Assembly (NCBI RefSeq): GCF_000227745.2
Contig: NC_018012.1
Location: 1,831,478-1,895,477 of the forward strand
Source of the DNA: Thiocystis violascens DSM 198
GTDB taxonomy: Bacteria > Pseudomonadota > Gammaproteobacteria > Chromatiales > Chromatiaceae
Reading direction: 5' to 3'
Length of the DNA: 64,000 nt
Position 1 is the stretch's first letter. The number at the start of each line of letters is the position of its first letter. Under the pieces are notes generated by a model. It was not told where the DNA came from, ran no database searches, and saw only the letters and a program-made list of their open reading frames with translations. Positions 30,017 through 44,311 of the stretch are shown in pieces. The position numbers and the translations under genes were made by a program.

Positions 30017-30658
30017 TCAATGTTCGCCCTTGGTCCGCAGCAGCCCCGCCAGCCGATTGCCCTGCTTCTGCGGCCCGCCGCGCGGAAAGATCTGATGCAG
30101 ATAGCGGTTGCTGCCGCGTTCGCGACCCCAGACCCGGCGGAAGTGAAGAATCATGTCGCGCACCGTCGCCTGGGTACCCTGTCGGGCAAAGCGGGCGCGC
30201 AGATAGCGAATCACCTCCCAATGCTCGGCGTTCAGCGTCAATCCCTCCTGTGCGGCCAGGGCGCGCGCGAAATCTTCCGACCAGTCGGAGGGATCGACCA
30301 GATAGCCCTCGCTATCGGTCAGGATCGCGCGCTCGCCGACCCGAACCGCGCGGGTCGTCATGCTGGGATAAGCGTTGCTGCCGCTCGGGAATTCGCCGGG
30401 GAGTCCGCGCGAGTCCCGCTCGGACTGGGTGATCGACCAGAGTTCGATCGGGATCTCGCCGTCGAGTCGGCCCTCGAAGCGCTCCACCCCGGAGACCAGA
30501 ATCTTGCCGCTGGTCGGCGGCAGGTCGAAGCTGGCCAGACCCGCGCGATCGGTCAGCACCGGTGCGGTCTCGGTACCGTCCGCGTCCAGGCGCAGGACGA
30601 CGGGGGTCCGCTTGAGTGGCTCATGGGTGGCCTTCATGGAAATTCTGACTGCGATCAT
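30017..30658 (-). CDS. DsrC/TusE-superfamily protein lacking all cysteines, with an N-terminal beta domain
   Basis: 213 residues from the ATG at 30658, with GGAGAG eight bases upstream. The longer frame upstream is only the LysR gene's antisense. Residues 1 to about 75 are strand-rich (AVRISMKATHEPLKRTPVVL, then GLASFDLPPTSGKILVSGVE) and resemble an immunoglobulin-like or carrier domain. Residues about 110-213 are a DsrC fold: YLVDPSDWSEDFARALAAQE, HWEVIRYLRARF, and the C-terminal arm GPQKQGNRLAGL. DsrC carries two essential Cys in that arm and TusE one; here there are none in the whole protein. This suggests an RspA-like regulatory or structural role rather than sulfur transfer. Confidence 0.75.
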   Translation of the reverse strand: MIAVRISMKATHEPLKRTPVVLRLDADGTETAPVLTDRAGLASFDLPPTSGKILVSGVERFEGRLDGEIPIELWSITQSERDSRGLPGEFPSGSNAYPSMTTRAVRVGERAILTDSEGYLVDPSDWSEDFARALAAQEGLTLNAEHWEVIRYLRARFARQGTQATVRDMILHFRRVWGRERGSNRYLHQIFPRGGPQKQGNRLAGLLRTKGEH

Positions 30659-30841
30659 CGTCTGCTCTCCGACGGTTACGACATCCGGTGGATCGGCGCC
30701 GCCAGTCGGCCCGAACCGAATCCACACTGACTGTGATGAGTTAAGCTTAGTGGCGAGCATGACCAAAGAAAAACGAAATGATTGGGTCTTTGGTATCGGA
30801 GATTTCGATAGAGTTAGATAGACACGCGATGAGCGCCCAAC

Positions 30842-31696
30842 ATGGACATCGACCAGATCAAGACCTTTCTCGCGGTCGCCGCCCACGGCAGTTTCCTGGA
30901 GGCCGCCAATCGCGTGCATGTCACGCAATCTACCGTGAGCGCTCGCATCCAGAACCTGGAGCAGGGGCTCGGCGCGCGACTGTTCGTGCGCAACCGCTCG
31001 GGCGCCAGACTGACTTCGGCCGGTCAACGCTTTCTGCGCCACGCCAAGACCCTGCTGCTCACCGTCGAGCAGGCGCGTCACGATGTCGGTCTGCCGAGCC
31101 GCTTTCGCGCCAGCCTGACGATCGGCGCGCGCATCGCGCTCTGGGATGACTTCCTCCCGCGCTGGGCCGGACGGATGCGCGCGGCGGCGCCGGACATCTC
31201 GCTCAATACCGAGATCGGCTTCGAGGAAGACCTGATGCGCCGCATCATCGCCGGCACCATGGATCTGGCCCTGATGTACAGCCCCCAGCAGGGCGCCGGC
31301 ATCCAGGTCGAGCACCTCTTCGACGAGACCCTGATCCTGGTCGGCGACGATCCGCACCAGGACGCGCCGGACGACGGCTATATCTATGTCGACTGGGGGC
31401 CGACCTTCTATGCTCAGCACCGCAAGGTCTATCCGGACCTGGAACGCCCCGCCCAGACCGCCAACATCGGCTGGCTCGGTCTGCAGTTGATCCTCGCCAA
31501 CGGCGGCACCTGCTTCGTGCCCGAGCGGGTCGCCACCAGCTACCTGCGCGGCGGCTGTCTGCATCGGGTCGAGGGGGCGCCGACCCTGACCCTGCCGGCC
31601 TACGTCGTCTATCCGAGCGACCGCGACTCCAGCGAACTCACCACCGCGCTCGCCACGCTGCGCGCGCTGGTCGCCGAGGGGGCGGCGACGGGGTAA
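30842..31696 (+). CDS. LysR-family transcriptional regulator
   Basis: 284 residues. The N-terminal winged helix-turn-helix is MDIDQIKTFLAVAAHGSFLE, then AANRVHVTQSTVSARIQNLE, followed by the linker helix and an effector domain (from about 90) with GARIALWDDFLPRW, AGTMDLALMYSP and VERVATSYL-like strands. It diverges from the cysteine-free DsrC-like gene, the classic layout for a LysR regulator that controls its divergent neighbour. The effector is unknown. The 183-bp intergenic region holds the promoters for both. Confidence 0.9.
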   Translation: MDIDQIKTFLAVAAHGSFLEAANRVHVTQSTVSARIQNLEQGLGARLFVRNRSGARLTSAGQRFLRHAKTLLLTVEQARHDVGLPSRFRASLTIGARIALWDDFLPRWAGRMRAAAPDISLNTEIGFEEDLMRRIIAGTMDLALMYSPQQGAGIQVEHLFDETLILVGDDPHQDAPDDGYIYVDWGPTFYAQHRKVYPDLERPAQTANIGWLGLQLILANGGTCFVPERVATSYLRGGCLHRVEGAPTLTLPAYVVYPSDRDSSELTTALATLRALVAEGAATG

Positions 31697-31701
31697 TCAC
31701 A

Positions 31702-31851
31702 TGCGATGGCTATAACCGTCTGTCCAAAATCGATTTCCTTCGGGAGCAGGCATCACGGCAATACGATCCCGCACTGGTCGAGCGATTCCTGTCGCGGATC
31801 ACCGAGGTCACCCGGATCAGGGAGCGATCGGGCAACCCTGGAAGCCGCTGA
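31702..31851 (+). pseudogene. HD-GYP protein C-terminal remnant
   Basis: A 49-codon stretch ending in TGA reads NRLSKIDFLREQASRQYDPA, then LVERFLSRITEV. The DFLREQ...YDPALV-x2-FL pattern is the usual C-terminus of HD-GYP response regulators. Everything upstream (the catalytic HD-GYP part) is missing, and no start is present. It lies beside intact HD-GYP signalling genes on the opposite strand and is probably a duplicated and decayed fragment. Confidence 0.45.
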
Positions 31852-31887
31852 CCCTGGAAGCGCGCTTTCCTGGCCAGCGCCATAGAC

Positions 31888-33018
31888 CTATTGACCGGTC
31901 GCGATGCCGCGTCTGAGCTGTGCCAGTTGGTCGCCAAAATCCAGTCCGCGCGAGAAAAGGTTCAGCGTCTCCTCGATCGACGCATCGAGCAGTTGCATCA
32001 TCCGTTCTTCCTGCGGCTCGGTCAGCCCCAGAAACAGCAGATCATGCGTAAATCGGTCGTGCATCTGGTGCAGGATGATCCGAGTGTCCGACTGTTGCGC
32101 TTGATACTGCTGGTGGAGCGACTCGATCGCGGCCTGGACAGCGGCGCCCGTTTGCTGGAGCTGGCGCGTGCGGGCATCGATCTCGGCGATGCGGATCAAG
32201 GCCAGCATGCTGGTCTCGCAGCCCTCGGCGATGATGGCCAGCAGGTCACGCAGCCGCCCGGCGCGATCCGGGTCCGCAATGGGCAGGTTTTTGATCAGCA
32301 CCGAGACGTGCGGATAGTTGATAATCAGCCGCTGGCGGAACTGAAAGATCCGTCCCATGTCACGCACCATCGCAAACACCGACTCCTCCAGTGGCGTGGC
32401 CGAACCGGATTCGATGAAGGTCAGGGTCGCGCCCGGTGGCCGTAACTGCACATTGGCGGCCAGTCCGTATTCGCGCAGTGTCGCGATGGCGAGCCGCGCT
32501 AATTCCAAGGGTTCGAGACAGGACTGACTGTTACGCAGAAACTGCAAAGCCGTGCCGGTCTCGCCCAGATTGGTGAGGAAGCCCATGGCCATCTGCCGCG
32601 CCGAATCCGCGCTAACCTTGAGTCGCTTACGCTCGGCAACCAGACCGACCATGGCCCGAGCCTTGCTGAGCACCTCCTCCGGCTGAGCGGGCTTGATTAT
32701 GAAGTCGTCGCCGCCGGACTCATAGGCCAGCAGGCGATCTTCCAACGTATCCTTGACGGAGACGAAGATCACCGCCGGCTGATCCTCCTGAGGCAGCCGC
32801 TTACGCAGTTGGCGGCAAGTGGCATAGCCATCGATGCCGGGCATGGAGATGTCCAGCAGCACCACTTCCGGTTTGATCTGCTCCAGGGCCAGCAGGGCCG
32901 CCTCGCCTGAGTAGAGGGTGTGGATCTCGAATCGCGACCGCAGTGCAATCTCGAGCGCGGCGGCGGAGATCTCATCGTCGTCGACGATCATGACCCGATG
33001 CTCGGTGGAATCACTCAT
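31888..33018 (-). CDS. Response regulator with unassigned C-terminal output region
   Basis: 376 residues. The receiver domain (about 1-125) has RVMIVDDDEISAAAL, the phospho-acceptor strand VVLLDISMPGIDGY, VIFVSVKDTLED and the Lys in DFIIKPAQPEEVLS. The rest is helical with no recognised output motif; a middle LRLINYPHVSVLIKNLPIAD-like stretch (seen as LIINYPHVSVLIKNLPIADP) and a long C-terminal coiled region (IAEIDARTRQLQQTGAAVQA) are visible. It is the last gene of the signalling operon, 61 bp after the HD-GYP gene, so it is probably phosphorylated by the hybrid kinase. Confidence 0.8.
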   Translation of the reverse strand: MSDSTEHRVMIVDDDEISAAALEIALRSRFEIHTLYSGEAALLALEQIKPEVVLLDISMPGIDGYATCRQLRKRLPQEDQPAVIFVSVKDTLEDRLLAYESGGDDFIIKPAQPEEVLSKARAMVGLVAERKRLKVSADSARQMAMGFLTNLGETGTALQFLRNSQSCLEPLELARLAIATLREYGLAANVQLRPPGATLTFIESGSATPLEESVFAMVRDMGRIFQFRQRLIINYPHVSVLIKNLPIADPDRAGRLRDLLAIIAEGCETSMLALIRIAEIDARTRQLQQTGAAVQAAIESLHQQYQAQQSDTRIILHQMHDRFTHDLLFLGLTEPQEERMMQLLDASIEETLNLFSRGLDFGDQLAQLRRGIATGQ

Positions 33019-33079
33019 GGATTCGTTCTCTCACTGACTGTTCTGACGATCATGGTCTCGTCCGACTGGGCTGTCGCGA

Positions 33080-34071
33080 TCACGCAGACTCGCGCGCGTC
33101 CCACTGCGATTTGACCTCCAGGATGCGCGGCAGGATCTCGACGAAGCGATCAAGCAGGCGCGGATCGAAATGGCTGCCGCTGCTCTCGCGCAGGGTCGTC
33201 ATGGTTCGCTCGATCGGCCAGGCATCTTTGTAGGGGCGTTTCATGGTGAGCGCGTCGAAGACATCGGCGATGGCGACAATCCGGGCGGACTCGGGGATGG
33301 ACTCGCCCGCCAGTCCGTCCGGATAGCCGCTGCCATCCCAGCGCTCGTGATGACGGAGGGCGATCTCGGCGGCGAGCTTGAACACCGCAGCATCGCTCCT
33401 GGAGAGAATTTCGTGGCCGATGCGGGCGTGCCCTTTCATGATCTCCCATTCGTCGGCATCGAGCTTCCCCGGCTTGCGCAGGATCTCGCCGGGGATGCCA
33501 ATCTTGCCGGTGTCGTGCATGGGCGCTGCCTGCTCCAGTTCGTTACAGGATGCCGAGGGCCAACCCAATGCGCCGGCGAGTTCGCGGGCATAGGCGCCCA
33601 TGCGCCAGATGTGCAGGCCGGTATCCGTGTCGTTGTAGTGTCCCGCCATGCCAAGCATGGCGATGGCGTCGTGATAGCTCCGCTCGAGTCGCGACGCCTG
33701 GACCAGCGAGAGATGCGTCGCGACCCTGGCGCGCACGGTGGGCGGTGAATAGGGCTTGGCAATGTAATCGACCGCCCCGGCGGCGAAGCCCTCGGCCTCG
33801 TGGCCGACGTCCGTGAGTCCGGAGACGAAGATCACCGGGATGGACGCGGTCGCCGGGTCCGCCTTGAGGGTCCGGCAGACCTGATAACCGTCCATCTCCG
33901 GCATCTGGATGTCGAGCAGAACCAGGGCGGGCGCGCAGCGGGCCGCGGCCGTCAATGCCTCGGCGCCGTTGCGGGCGAAGGCGAGCGGGTAATCGTCGAC
34001 CAGGATCTGGCGCATGGCGGCCAGGTTCTGTGGCTCGTCGTCGACGATGAGCAACGCGTTGCTAGGCATCT

Positions 34072-34075
<4 letters not shown>
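33080..34075 (-). CDS. Response regulator with HD-GYP cyclic-di-GMP phosphodiesterase domain
   Basis: 331 residues, RpfG-like. The receiver domain (1 to about 120) has ALLIVDDEPQNLAAM and the Asp in LVLLDIQMPEMDGY, followed by KPYSPPTVRARV. The HD-GYP domain has all its signature residues: HDTGKIGIPGEILRKPGKL, then KGHARIGHEIL and HHERWDGSGYPDGL. It should hydrolyse cyclic di-GMP under control of phosphorylation. The start overlaps the kinase stop as ATGA, so kinase and regulator are translationally coupled. Confidence 0.93.
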
Positions 34076-40053
<5,978 letters not shown>

Positions 40054-40136
40054 CGTATGCGTCCGAACGCTACGAATCCCAATACACTGAGGGCACGCTG
40101 GATCGAGGTTGGGTAAAAGCTATTGCGAGAGTGAGC
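40054..40136. other. Upstream region of the hybrid kinase
   Basis: Short stretch between the kinase start and the tandem repeat. It should hold the kinase promoter on the minus strand; no convincing -35/-10 pair could be fixed by eye. Confidence 0.3.
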
Positions 40137-40191
40137 CGGCAAGCGGCAAGCGGCAAGCGGCAAGCGGCAAGCGGCAAGCGGCAAGCGGCAA
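40137..40191. repeat. Heptanucleotide tandem repeat (AAGCGGC), seven copies
   Basis: AAGCGGC is repeated seven times without mismatch at 40141-40189, with partial units on both sides (CGGC before, AA after). It lies 84 bp before the hybrid-kinase start codon, outside any recognised gene. Length changes by slippage would alter promoter spacing. Confidence 0.9.
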
Positions 40192-40257
40192 ATAATAGAT
40201 GGTTGCAAGACCTTTTCCATGGATTGCGCAGAGGATTTCATGTTTATAAGCAACCAT

Positions 40258-40560
40258 CCCCCGACAAAGCCGGGGGCTTTAAATTCGTGGGCAGATCAAA
40301 GTCGCGGATCTTCGCGCTACCGGTGCTGGATATAGGCACGCATCGTCGCTCTATCCCGACCGACTGTCGAGACGACGCGGCGGCGATATTTCGGAATGAA
40401 CGCAATGGATGTTTGCACTCCCATTGGAGTGACTTAGGCTCTCAAATTTGTCCATCGGGACTCTCCACAAGGGCGTGCTTGGCAGCTCACAAGACGGACT
40501 GTCCCCGATGGACTACCGGAAATGTCAAACTGCTACTGTCACCCCGACACAGCCGGGGGA
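40258..40560 (-). mobile_element. Decayed IS200/IS605-type element with TnpA remnant
   Basis: On the minus strand, the ATG at 40455 begins MDKFESLSHSNGSANIHCV; after a frameshift it continues FIPKYRRRVVSTVGRD near 40400-40360. The S-L-S-H...H-V-FIPKYRRR pattern is the N-terminus of IS200/IS605 TnpA (Y1) transposases. The HUH motif and catalytic Tyr are missing. Two hairpins of the kind found at IS200/IS605 ends bracket it: CCCCCGACAAAGCCGGGGG at 40258-40276 and CCCCGACACAGCCGGGGG at 40543-40560. Confidence 0.5.
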
Positions 40561-40773
40561 TTACCCGCTTTATTTAGGAATCACAATGCCAGTCGTCAAG
40601 TCAAAGGGATTCCGAGATTCCGAGCGACTATCGGACAGAGACGGACTGAACGGGCGAAACCCGCTGGGGACGGGAGTGGCGACGTTGATTGCCGCATGGT
40701 GAATGGCGACGATACAGCAAAACACAGCTTGTTCAATGAACGTCACCGGGGGATGATCGACTGAACCGGCAAC
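40561..40773. other. Intergenic stretch with no recognised feature
   Basis: Between the element remnant and the HPP gene. Short frames only; no motif, terminator or repeat was identified. Confidence 0.4.
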
Positions 40774-41322
40774 TTACAGCCAAAACTCCGGATAACGTCG
40801 GGCGGCAGGGAGATTGTTGAACAACAGTGCCACGGCGAGCAGCACCAGCGGTCCCAGCGTGGCGGGGAGCAGCACGAAGAGATAGCCCATGGCATGCACC
40901 TGATCGGAGCCGATGACGGCGATGAGCGCGGTCGCCCCGCCCGGCGGGTGTAGGGTGCGGGTCAGGTGCATGAGAGCGATGGCGGTGGCGACCGCGACCG
41001 ACTGCGCCAGCCAGGGCTCTCCGCCCAGCCACTGCCAGCAGGTCACGCCCACCAGCGCCGAGAGCACATGCCCGCCGATGAGATTGCGCGGCTGCGCCAG
41101 CGGGCTGCGCACCGCGCCGAAGACCAGCACCGCCGAGGCGCCGAGCGAGCCGATGGCGAGCGTTAGATCGCTGCCGGCGAAGAACCGCTGATTGAGCCAG
41201 GCGACGGCGGCGATCCCTAAAAACGCGCCTGTCCACGACCAGAGCACCTCGGACAGGCTGACCCGAGGCGGGCTGCCATGGGCGCTGCCGCGCATCTTGT
41301 TAAAATAGCCATTGAGCCTCAT
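40774..41322 (-). CDS. HPP family integral membrane protein
   Basis: 182 residues from the ATG at 41322, overlapping the CBS gene's stop as ATGA; the longer frame upstream is an antisense artefact. Four to five hydrophobic helices carry the family motifs: TLAIGSLGASAVLVFGAVRS, PLAQPRNLIGGHVLSALVGV and the name motif THTLHPPGGATALIAVIG (seen as RTLHPPGGATALIAVIG). HPP proteins have been linked to nitrite transport in chloroplasts and cyanobacteria; the bacterial role is less clear. Pairing with a CBS-domain gene is common. An FNR-type box lies upstream of the pair. Confidence 0.9.
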   Translation of the reverse strand: MRLNGYFNKMRGSAHGSPPRVSLSEVLWSWTGAFLGIAAVAWLNQRFFAGSDLTLAIGSLGASAVLVFGAVRSPLAQPRNLIGGHVLSALVGVTCWQWLGGEPWLAQSVAVATAIALMHLTRTLHPPGGATALIAVIGSDQVHAMGYLFVLLPATLGPLVLLAVALLFNNLPAARRYPEFWL

Positions 41323-41951
41323 GGCTCGCGATCCAGGTGACAGGCGGTCAGAAAGACCTTGCGCAAGAGCAGGCCCGCCAAACGGCCATCGGCCGAGATC
41401 ACGGGCATGGCGCGGCCGGGATGACTGGCGAAGGCGGCGACCAACTCGCGCGGGCCGGCGTCCAGCGGCACGCTGACCGCGGGCGCGGTCATGAGGTCGC
41501 CGACCGGGCGATGGTGCTGCTCCGACTGGATGCACCCGGCGTCCGCGATCACGCGCGCGAGCAGGGCGAGGAAGGTCTCCGCCCCCAGCGCGCGCAGCAC
41601 GTCGGTCTCGGTCAGAATACCGATCACGCGCCGCTGTCCGTCCACCACTGGCAGCGATTTCAGCCCCTGGCGCACGAAACTGGGGATGGCCTCGGCAAGC
41701 GGGATGTCGGGCGTTAGCGGGCTGACCTGGTCGCGCATCAGTCGCCCGGCGGTGATGCCGCCGAAGAGCCGATCGATCGCGTGACGATGCGCCAGATGAT
41801 AGACGGCGCGGAAATCCATCGTGGTGATATCGAGATAGCCGGGGATTTCGCGCATCGCCTCCAGGATATCGTCGTCCGTGATCTCGATCTCGGCGAGATC
41901 GTCCTGGGAAGATGTCGGGGCCAATGGGTCGGCGGACGAACTCTCGGTCAT
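41319..41951 (-). CDS. CBS-domain protein
   Basis: 210 residues from the ATG at 41951 (MTESSSADPLAPTSSQDDLA), preceded by GGAG about eleven bases upstream; the long upstream frame has no gene-like sequence. A short N-terminal region (ITDDDILEAMREIPGYLDIT) precedes two CBS motifs: RDQVSPLTPDIPLAEAIPSF with SLPVVDGQRRVIGILTETDV, and VGDLMTAPAVSVPLDAGPRE with AMPVISADGRLAGLLLRKV. CBS pairs sense adenine nucleotides and probably regulate the HPP membrane protein translated right after it. Confidence 0.9.
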   Translation of the reverse strand: MTESSSADPLAPTSSQDDLAEIEITDDDILEAMREIPGYLDITTMDFRAVYHLAHRHAIDRLFGGITAGRLMRDQVSPLTPDIPLAEAIPSFVRQGLKSLPVVDGQRRVIGILTETDVLRALGAETFLALLARVIADAGCIQSEQHHRPVGDLMTAPAVSVPLDAGPRELVAAFASHPGRAMPVISADGRLAGLLLRKVFLTACHLDREP

Positions 41952-42354
41952 GGCAAGGTGCACTCCGATGCGATGCGTTCGGCGCCGCCTTGAGCCTGGG
42001 CGCGCGAAGATGGATCGAGCCAAGCCGGCGGGCCGTGCGCGTGTTCGGGGATCGGTGGTCGAGTCGTGCGCCCATTGGACTGGCCAGGGGCGGTTGACGC
42101 CTTGATACAGGTCAAACCGACCGCCCCAATCCGGAGTATCGCGGCATCGGCGACCCCCCGCCGATCGATTCAATGTCGAAAGATCTTGCCGAATCGTCCC
42201 GTCTTGGGCACCATAGGCGCAGTGCAGTGTTTTCTTGTAGTGTTCCGGTCGTTCCACCTCTCCGTCGTGCGTGGCAGATCCTTCCGTAATATCGAGACAG
42301 TCGTCTGCACATACACACGTTCAGTTTCATTTTAAAGATTTAGAGATTACCGTA
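41952..42354. other. Divergent CBS-cspA intergenic region
   Basis: 403 bp. It holds the FNR-type box at 42102-42115 for the CBS-HPP pair and, on the plus strand, a less GC-rich stretch (42220-42354) that is probably the long cold-shock leader of cspA. No open frame with recognisable protein was seen. Confidence 0.5.
42102..42115 (-). promoter_or_regulatory. FNR/DNR-type box upstream of the CBS-HPP pair
   Basis: TTGATACAGGTCAA has the TTGAT-N4-GTCAA form and the same half-sites as the nnrS box. It is centred about 157 bp before the CBS start codon and about 246 bp before cspA, so the CBS-HPP operon is the likelier target. Confidence 0.6.
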
Positions 42355-42558
42355 ATGGCTACAGGCACCGTTAAGTGGTTCAGTGACGAAAAAGGCTTTG
42401 GATTCATCGCTCCTTCCGATGGTTCAAAGGACGTCTTCGTCCATCACAGCGCCGTCCAGGGCAGTGGCTTCAAGTCGCTGGCCGAGGGGCAAAGCGTGTC
42501 CTACGACGTCGAGCAAGGTCAGAAAGGCCCGAGCGCGACCAACGTCGTCCCCCAGTAA
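42355..42558 (+). CDS. cspA: Cold-shock protein (CspA family)
   Basis: 67 residues from the ATG at 42355. The single cold-shock OB-fold domain is complete: [20 protein letters not shown] carries RNP1 (K-G-F-G-F-I) and DVFVHHSAV carries RNP2. It binds single-stranded nucleic acid and melts RNA structure. The AT-rich leader of more than 100 bases upstream is typical of cold-inducible csp mRNAs. Hairpins follow directly after the stop. Confidence 0.96.
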   Translation: MATGTVKWFSDEKGFGFIAPSDGSKDVFVHHSAVQGSGFKSLAEGQSVSYDVEQGQKGPSATNVVPQ

Positions 42559-42566
42559 TCCTGGGC

Positions 42567-42619
42567 GTCAGGTGCTCGTCACCTGACCAAAAAAGCCCCG
42601 CCACTTGGCGGGGCTTTTT
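42567..42619 (+). terminator. Double hairpin ending in a rho-independent terminator after cspA
   Basis: GTCAGGTG-CTCGT-CACCTGAC (42567-42587) is a perfect eight-base stem. It is followed by AAAGCCCCGCC-ACTT-GGCGGGGCTTTTT (about 42592-42619), a strong terminator with a T-run. The second also has A-rich sequence before the stem. Confidence 0.9.
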
Positions 42620-42684
42620 CATTTCTGGCTCCGCGAACGCTGGCGGCCCACCCTTTCCCCCTCAAGTTTTTCCGGGACACCGTT

Positions 42685-44280
42685 TTGATTTCCACAGCCA
42701 ACATCACCATGCAGTTCGGCGGCAAGCCGTTGTTCGAGAATGTCTCCGTCAAGTTCGGCGGCGGCAATCGCTACGGCCTGATCGGCGCCAACGGCAGTGG
42801 GAAATCCACCCTGATGAAGATCCTGGGCGGCGATCTGGAGCCCAGCGCGGGCAACGTCTCGGTGGATCCCGGCAAGCGTCTCGGCAAGCTGCGCCAGGAT
42901 CAGTTCGCGTTCGAGCACCAGACGGTGCTCGATACCGTCATCATGGGTCACGACGAGCTGTGGAAGATCAAGCGGGAACGCGACCGCATCTACGCACTGG
43001 CGGAGATGAGCGAGGAAGACGGCATGGAGGTCGCGCACCTGGAGGTGCATTTCGCCGAGCTGGACGGCTACACCGCTGAGTCCCGCGCCGGCGAGCTGCT
43101 GCTGGCGCTGGAGATTCCGCTGGAACAGCACGAAGGCCCCATGAGCGCGGTGGCGCCGGGCTGGAAGCTGCGCGTGCTGCTCGCCCAGGCGCTGTTCGCC
43201 GATCCGGACATCCTGCTGCTCGACGAGCCCACCAACAACCTGGACATCCACACCATCCAGTGGCTCGAAGAGGTGCTGAACGCGCGCAACAGCACCATGA
43301 TCATCATCTCGCATGATCGCCACTTCCTGAACAGCGTCTGCACCCACATGGCCGACCTGGATTATGGCGAGCTGCGCGTCTATCCCGGCAACTACGACGA
43401 ATACATGACCGCCGCCAGTCAGGCGCGCACCCGCCAGTATGCCGACAACGCCAAGAAGAAGGCGCAGATCGCCGAGTTGCAGACCTTCGTCAGCCGCTTC
43501 TCCGCCAACGCCTCCAAGGCCAAGCAGGCGACCTCGCGTCAGCGTCAGATGGAGAAGATCAAGCTGGAGGACATCAAGCCCTCCAGCCGGGTCAATCCGT
43601 TCATCCGCTTCGGCCAGGACAAGAAGCTCTATCGTCTGGCGCTGGAGGTGGAGTCGCTGGCCAAGGGTTACGACAGTACGCCCCTGTTCAGCCGTCTCGA
43701 TCTGAGCGTCGAGGTCGGCGAGCGGGTCGCCATCATCGGCCCCAACGGCATCGGCAAGACCACCCTGCTGCGTTGCCTGGTCGGCGATCTGACGCCCGAC
43801 AGCGGCACGGTCAAATGGTCGGAGAACAGCCAGCTCGGTTATTTCGCGCAGGACCACGCCGCCGATTTCGCCGAGGACACCAGCCTCTATGACTGGATGG
43901 ATCAGTGGAAACAGCCCGGCGACGACGAGCAGATCATCCGCGGCACCCTGGGGCGGCTGCTGTTCTCCCAGGACGAGATCAAGAAACCCGTGAACGTCGT
44001 CTCCGGTGGCGAGCAGGGCCGCATGCTGTTCGGCAAGCTGATGCTGCAAAAACCCAATATTCTGCTGATGGACGAACCCACCAACCATCTGGACATGGAA
44101 TCCATCGAATCGCTCAACACCGCGCTGGAGGACTATCCCGGTACTCTGATCTTCGTCAGTCACGACCGGGAATTCGTCTCCTCGCTAGCGACCCGCATCA
44201 TCGAGCTGACGCGCGCCGGGGTAGTCGACTTTCGCGGCAACTATGAGGATTATCTGCGGAGTACGGGCGCGGCGGCTTAG
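42685..44280 (+). CDS. ybiT: ABC-F family ATPase YbiT
   Basis: 531 residues from a TTG at 42685, matching the usual N-terminus ([20 protein letters not shown]). Two ATPase domains carry [16 protein letters not shown] and [16 protein letters not shown] as P-loops and [14 protein letters not shown] and [14 protein letters not shown] as Walker B. The inter-domain linker contains [20 protein letters not shown], and the signature of domain two is [14 protein letters not shown]. Similarity along the whole length to the E. coli YbiT type is evident. ABC-F proteins act on the ribosome rather than in transport. No signal or membrane segments are present. Confidence 0.95.
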   Translation: MISTANITMQFGGKPLFENVSVKFGGGNRYGLIGANGSGKSTLMKILGGDLEPSAGNVSVDPGKRLGKLRQDQFAFEHQTVLDTVIMGHDELWKIKRERDRIYALAEMSEEDGMEVAHLEVHFAELDGYTAESRAGELLLALEIPLEQHEGPMSAVAPGWKLRVLLAQALFADPDILLLDEPTNNLDIHTIQWLEEVLNARNSTMIIISHDRHFLNSVCTHMADLDYGELRVYPGNYDEYMTAASQARTRQYADNAKKKAQIAELQTFVSRFSANASKAKQATSRQRQMEKIKLEDIKPSSRVNPFIRFGQDKKLYRLALEVESLAKGYDSTPLFSRLDLSVEVGERVAIIGPNGIGKTTLLRCLVGDLTPDSGTVKWSENSQLGYFAQDHAADFAEDTSLYDWMDQWKQPGDDEQIIRGTLGRLLFSQDEIKKPVNVVSGGEQGRMLFGKLMLQKPNILLMDEPTNHLDMESIESLNTALEDYPGTLIFVSHDREFVSSLATRIIELTRAGVVDFRGNYEDYLRSTGAAA

Positions 44281-44311
44281 GAGCCGTCCATCCCTGGCGC
44301 CGGCAAGGTCA

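Noticed and set aside
30659..31564. N-terminal extension of the DsrC-like frame to 515 residues
   Set aside because: The extra part is the antisense of the LysR gene; a good ribosome-binding site and ATG exist at 30658.
40137..40191. CRISPR-like array
   Set aside because: The repeat is a pure seven-base tandem without spacers, and no cas gene is present.
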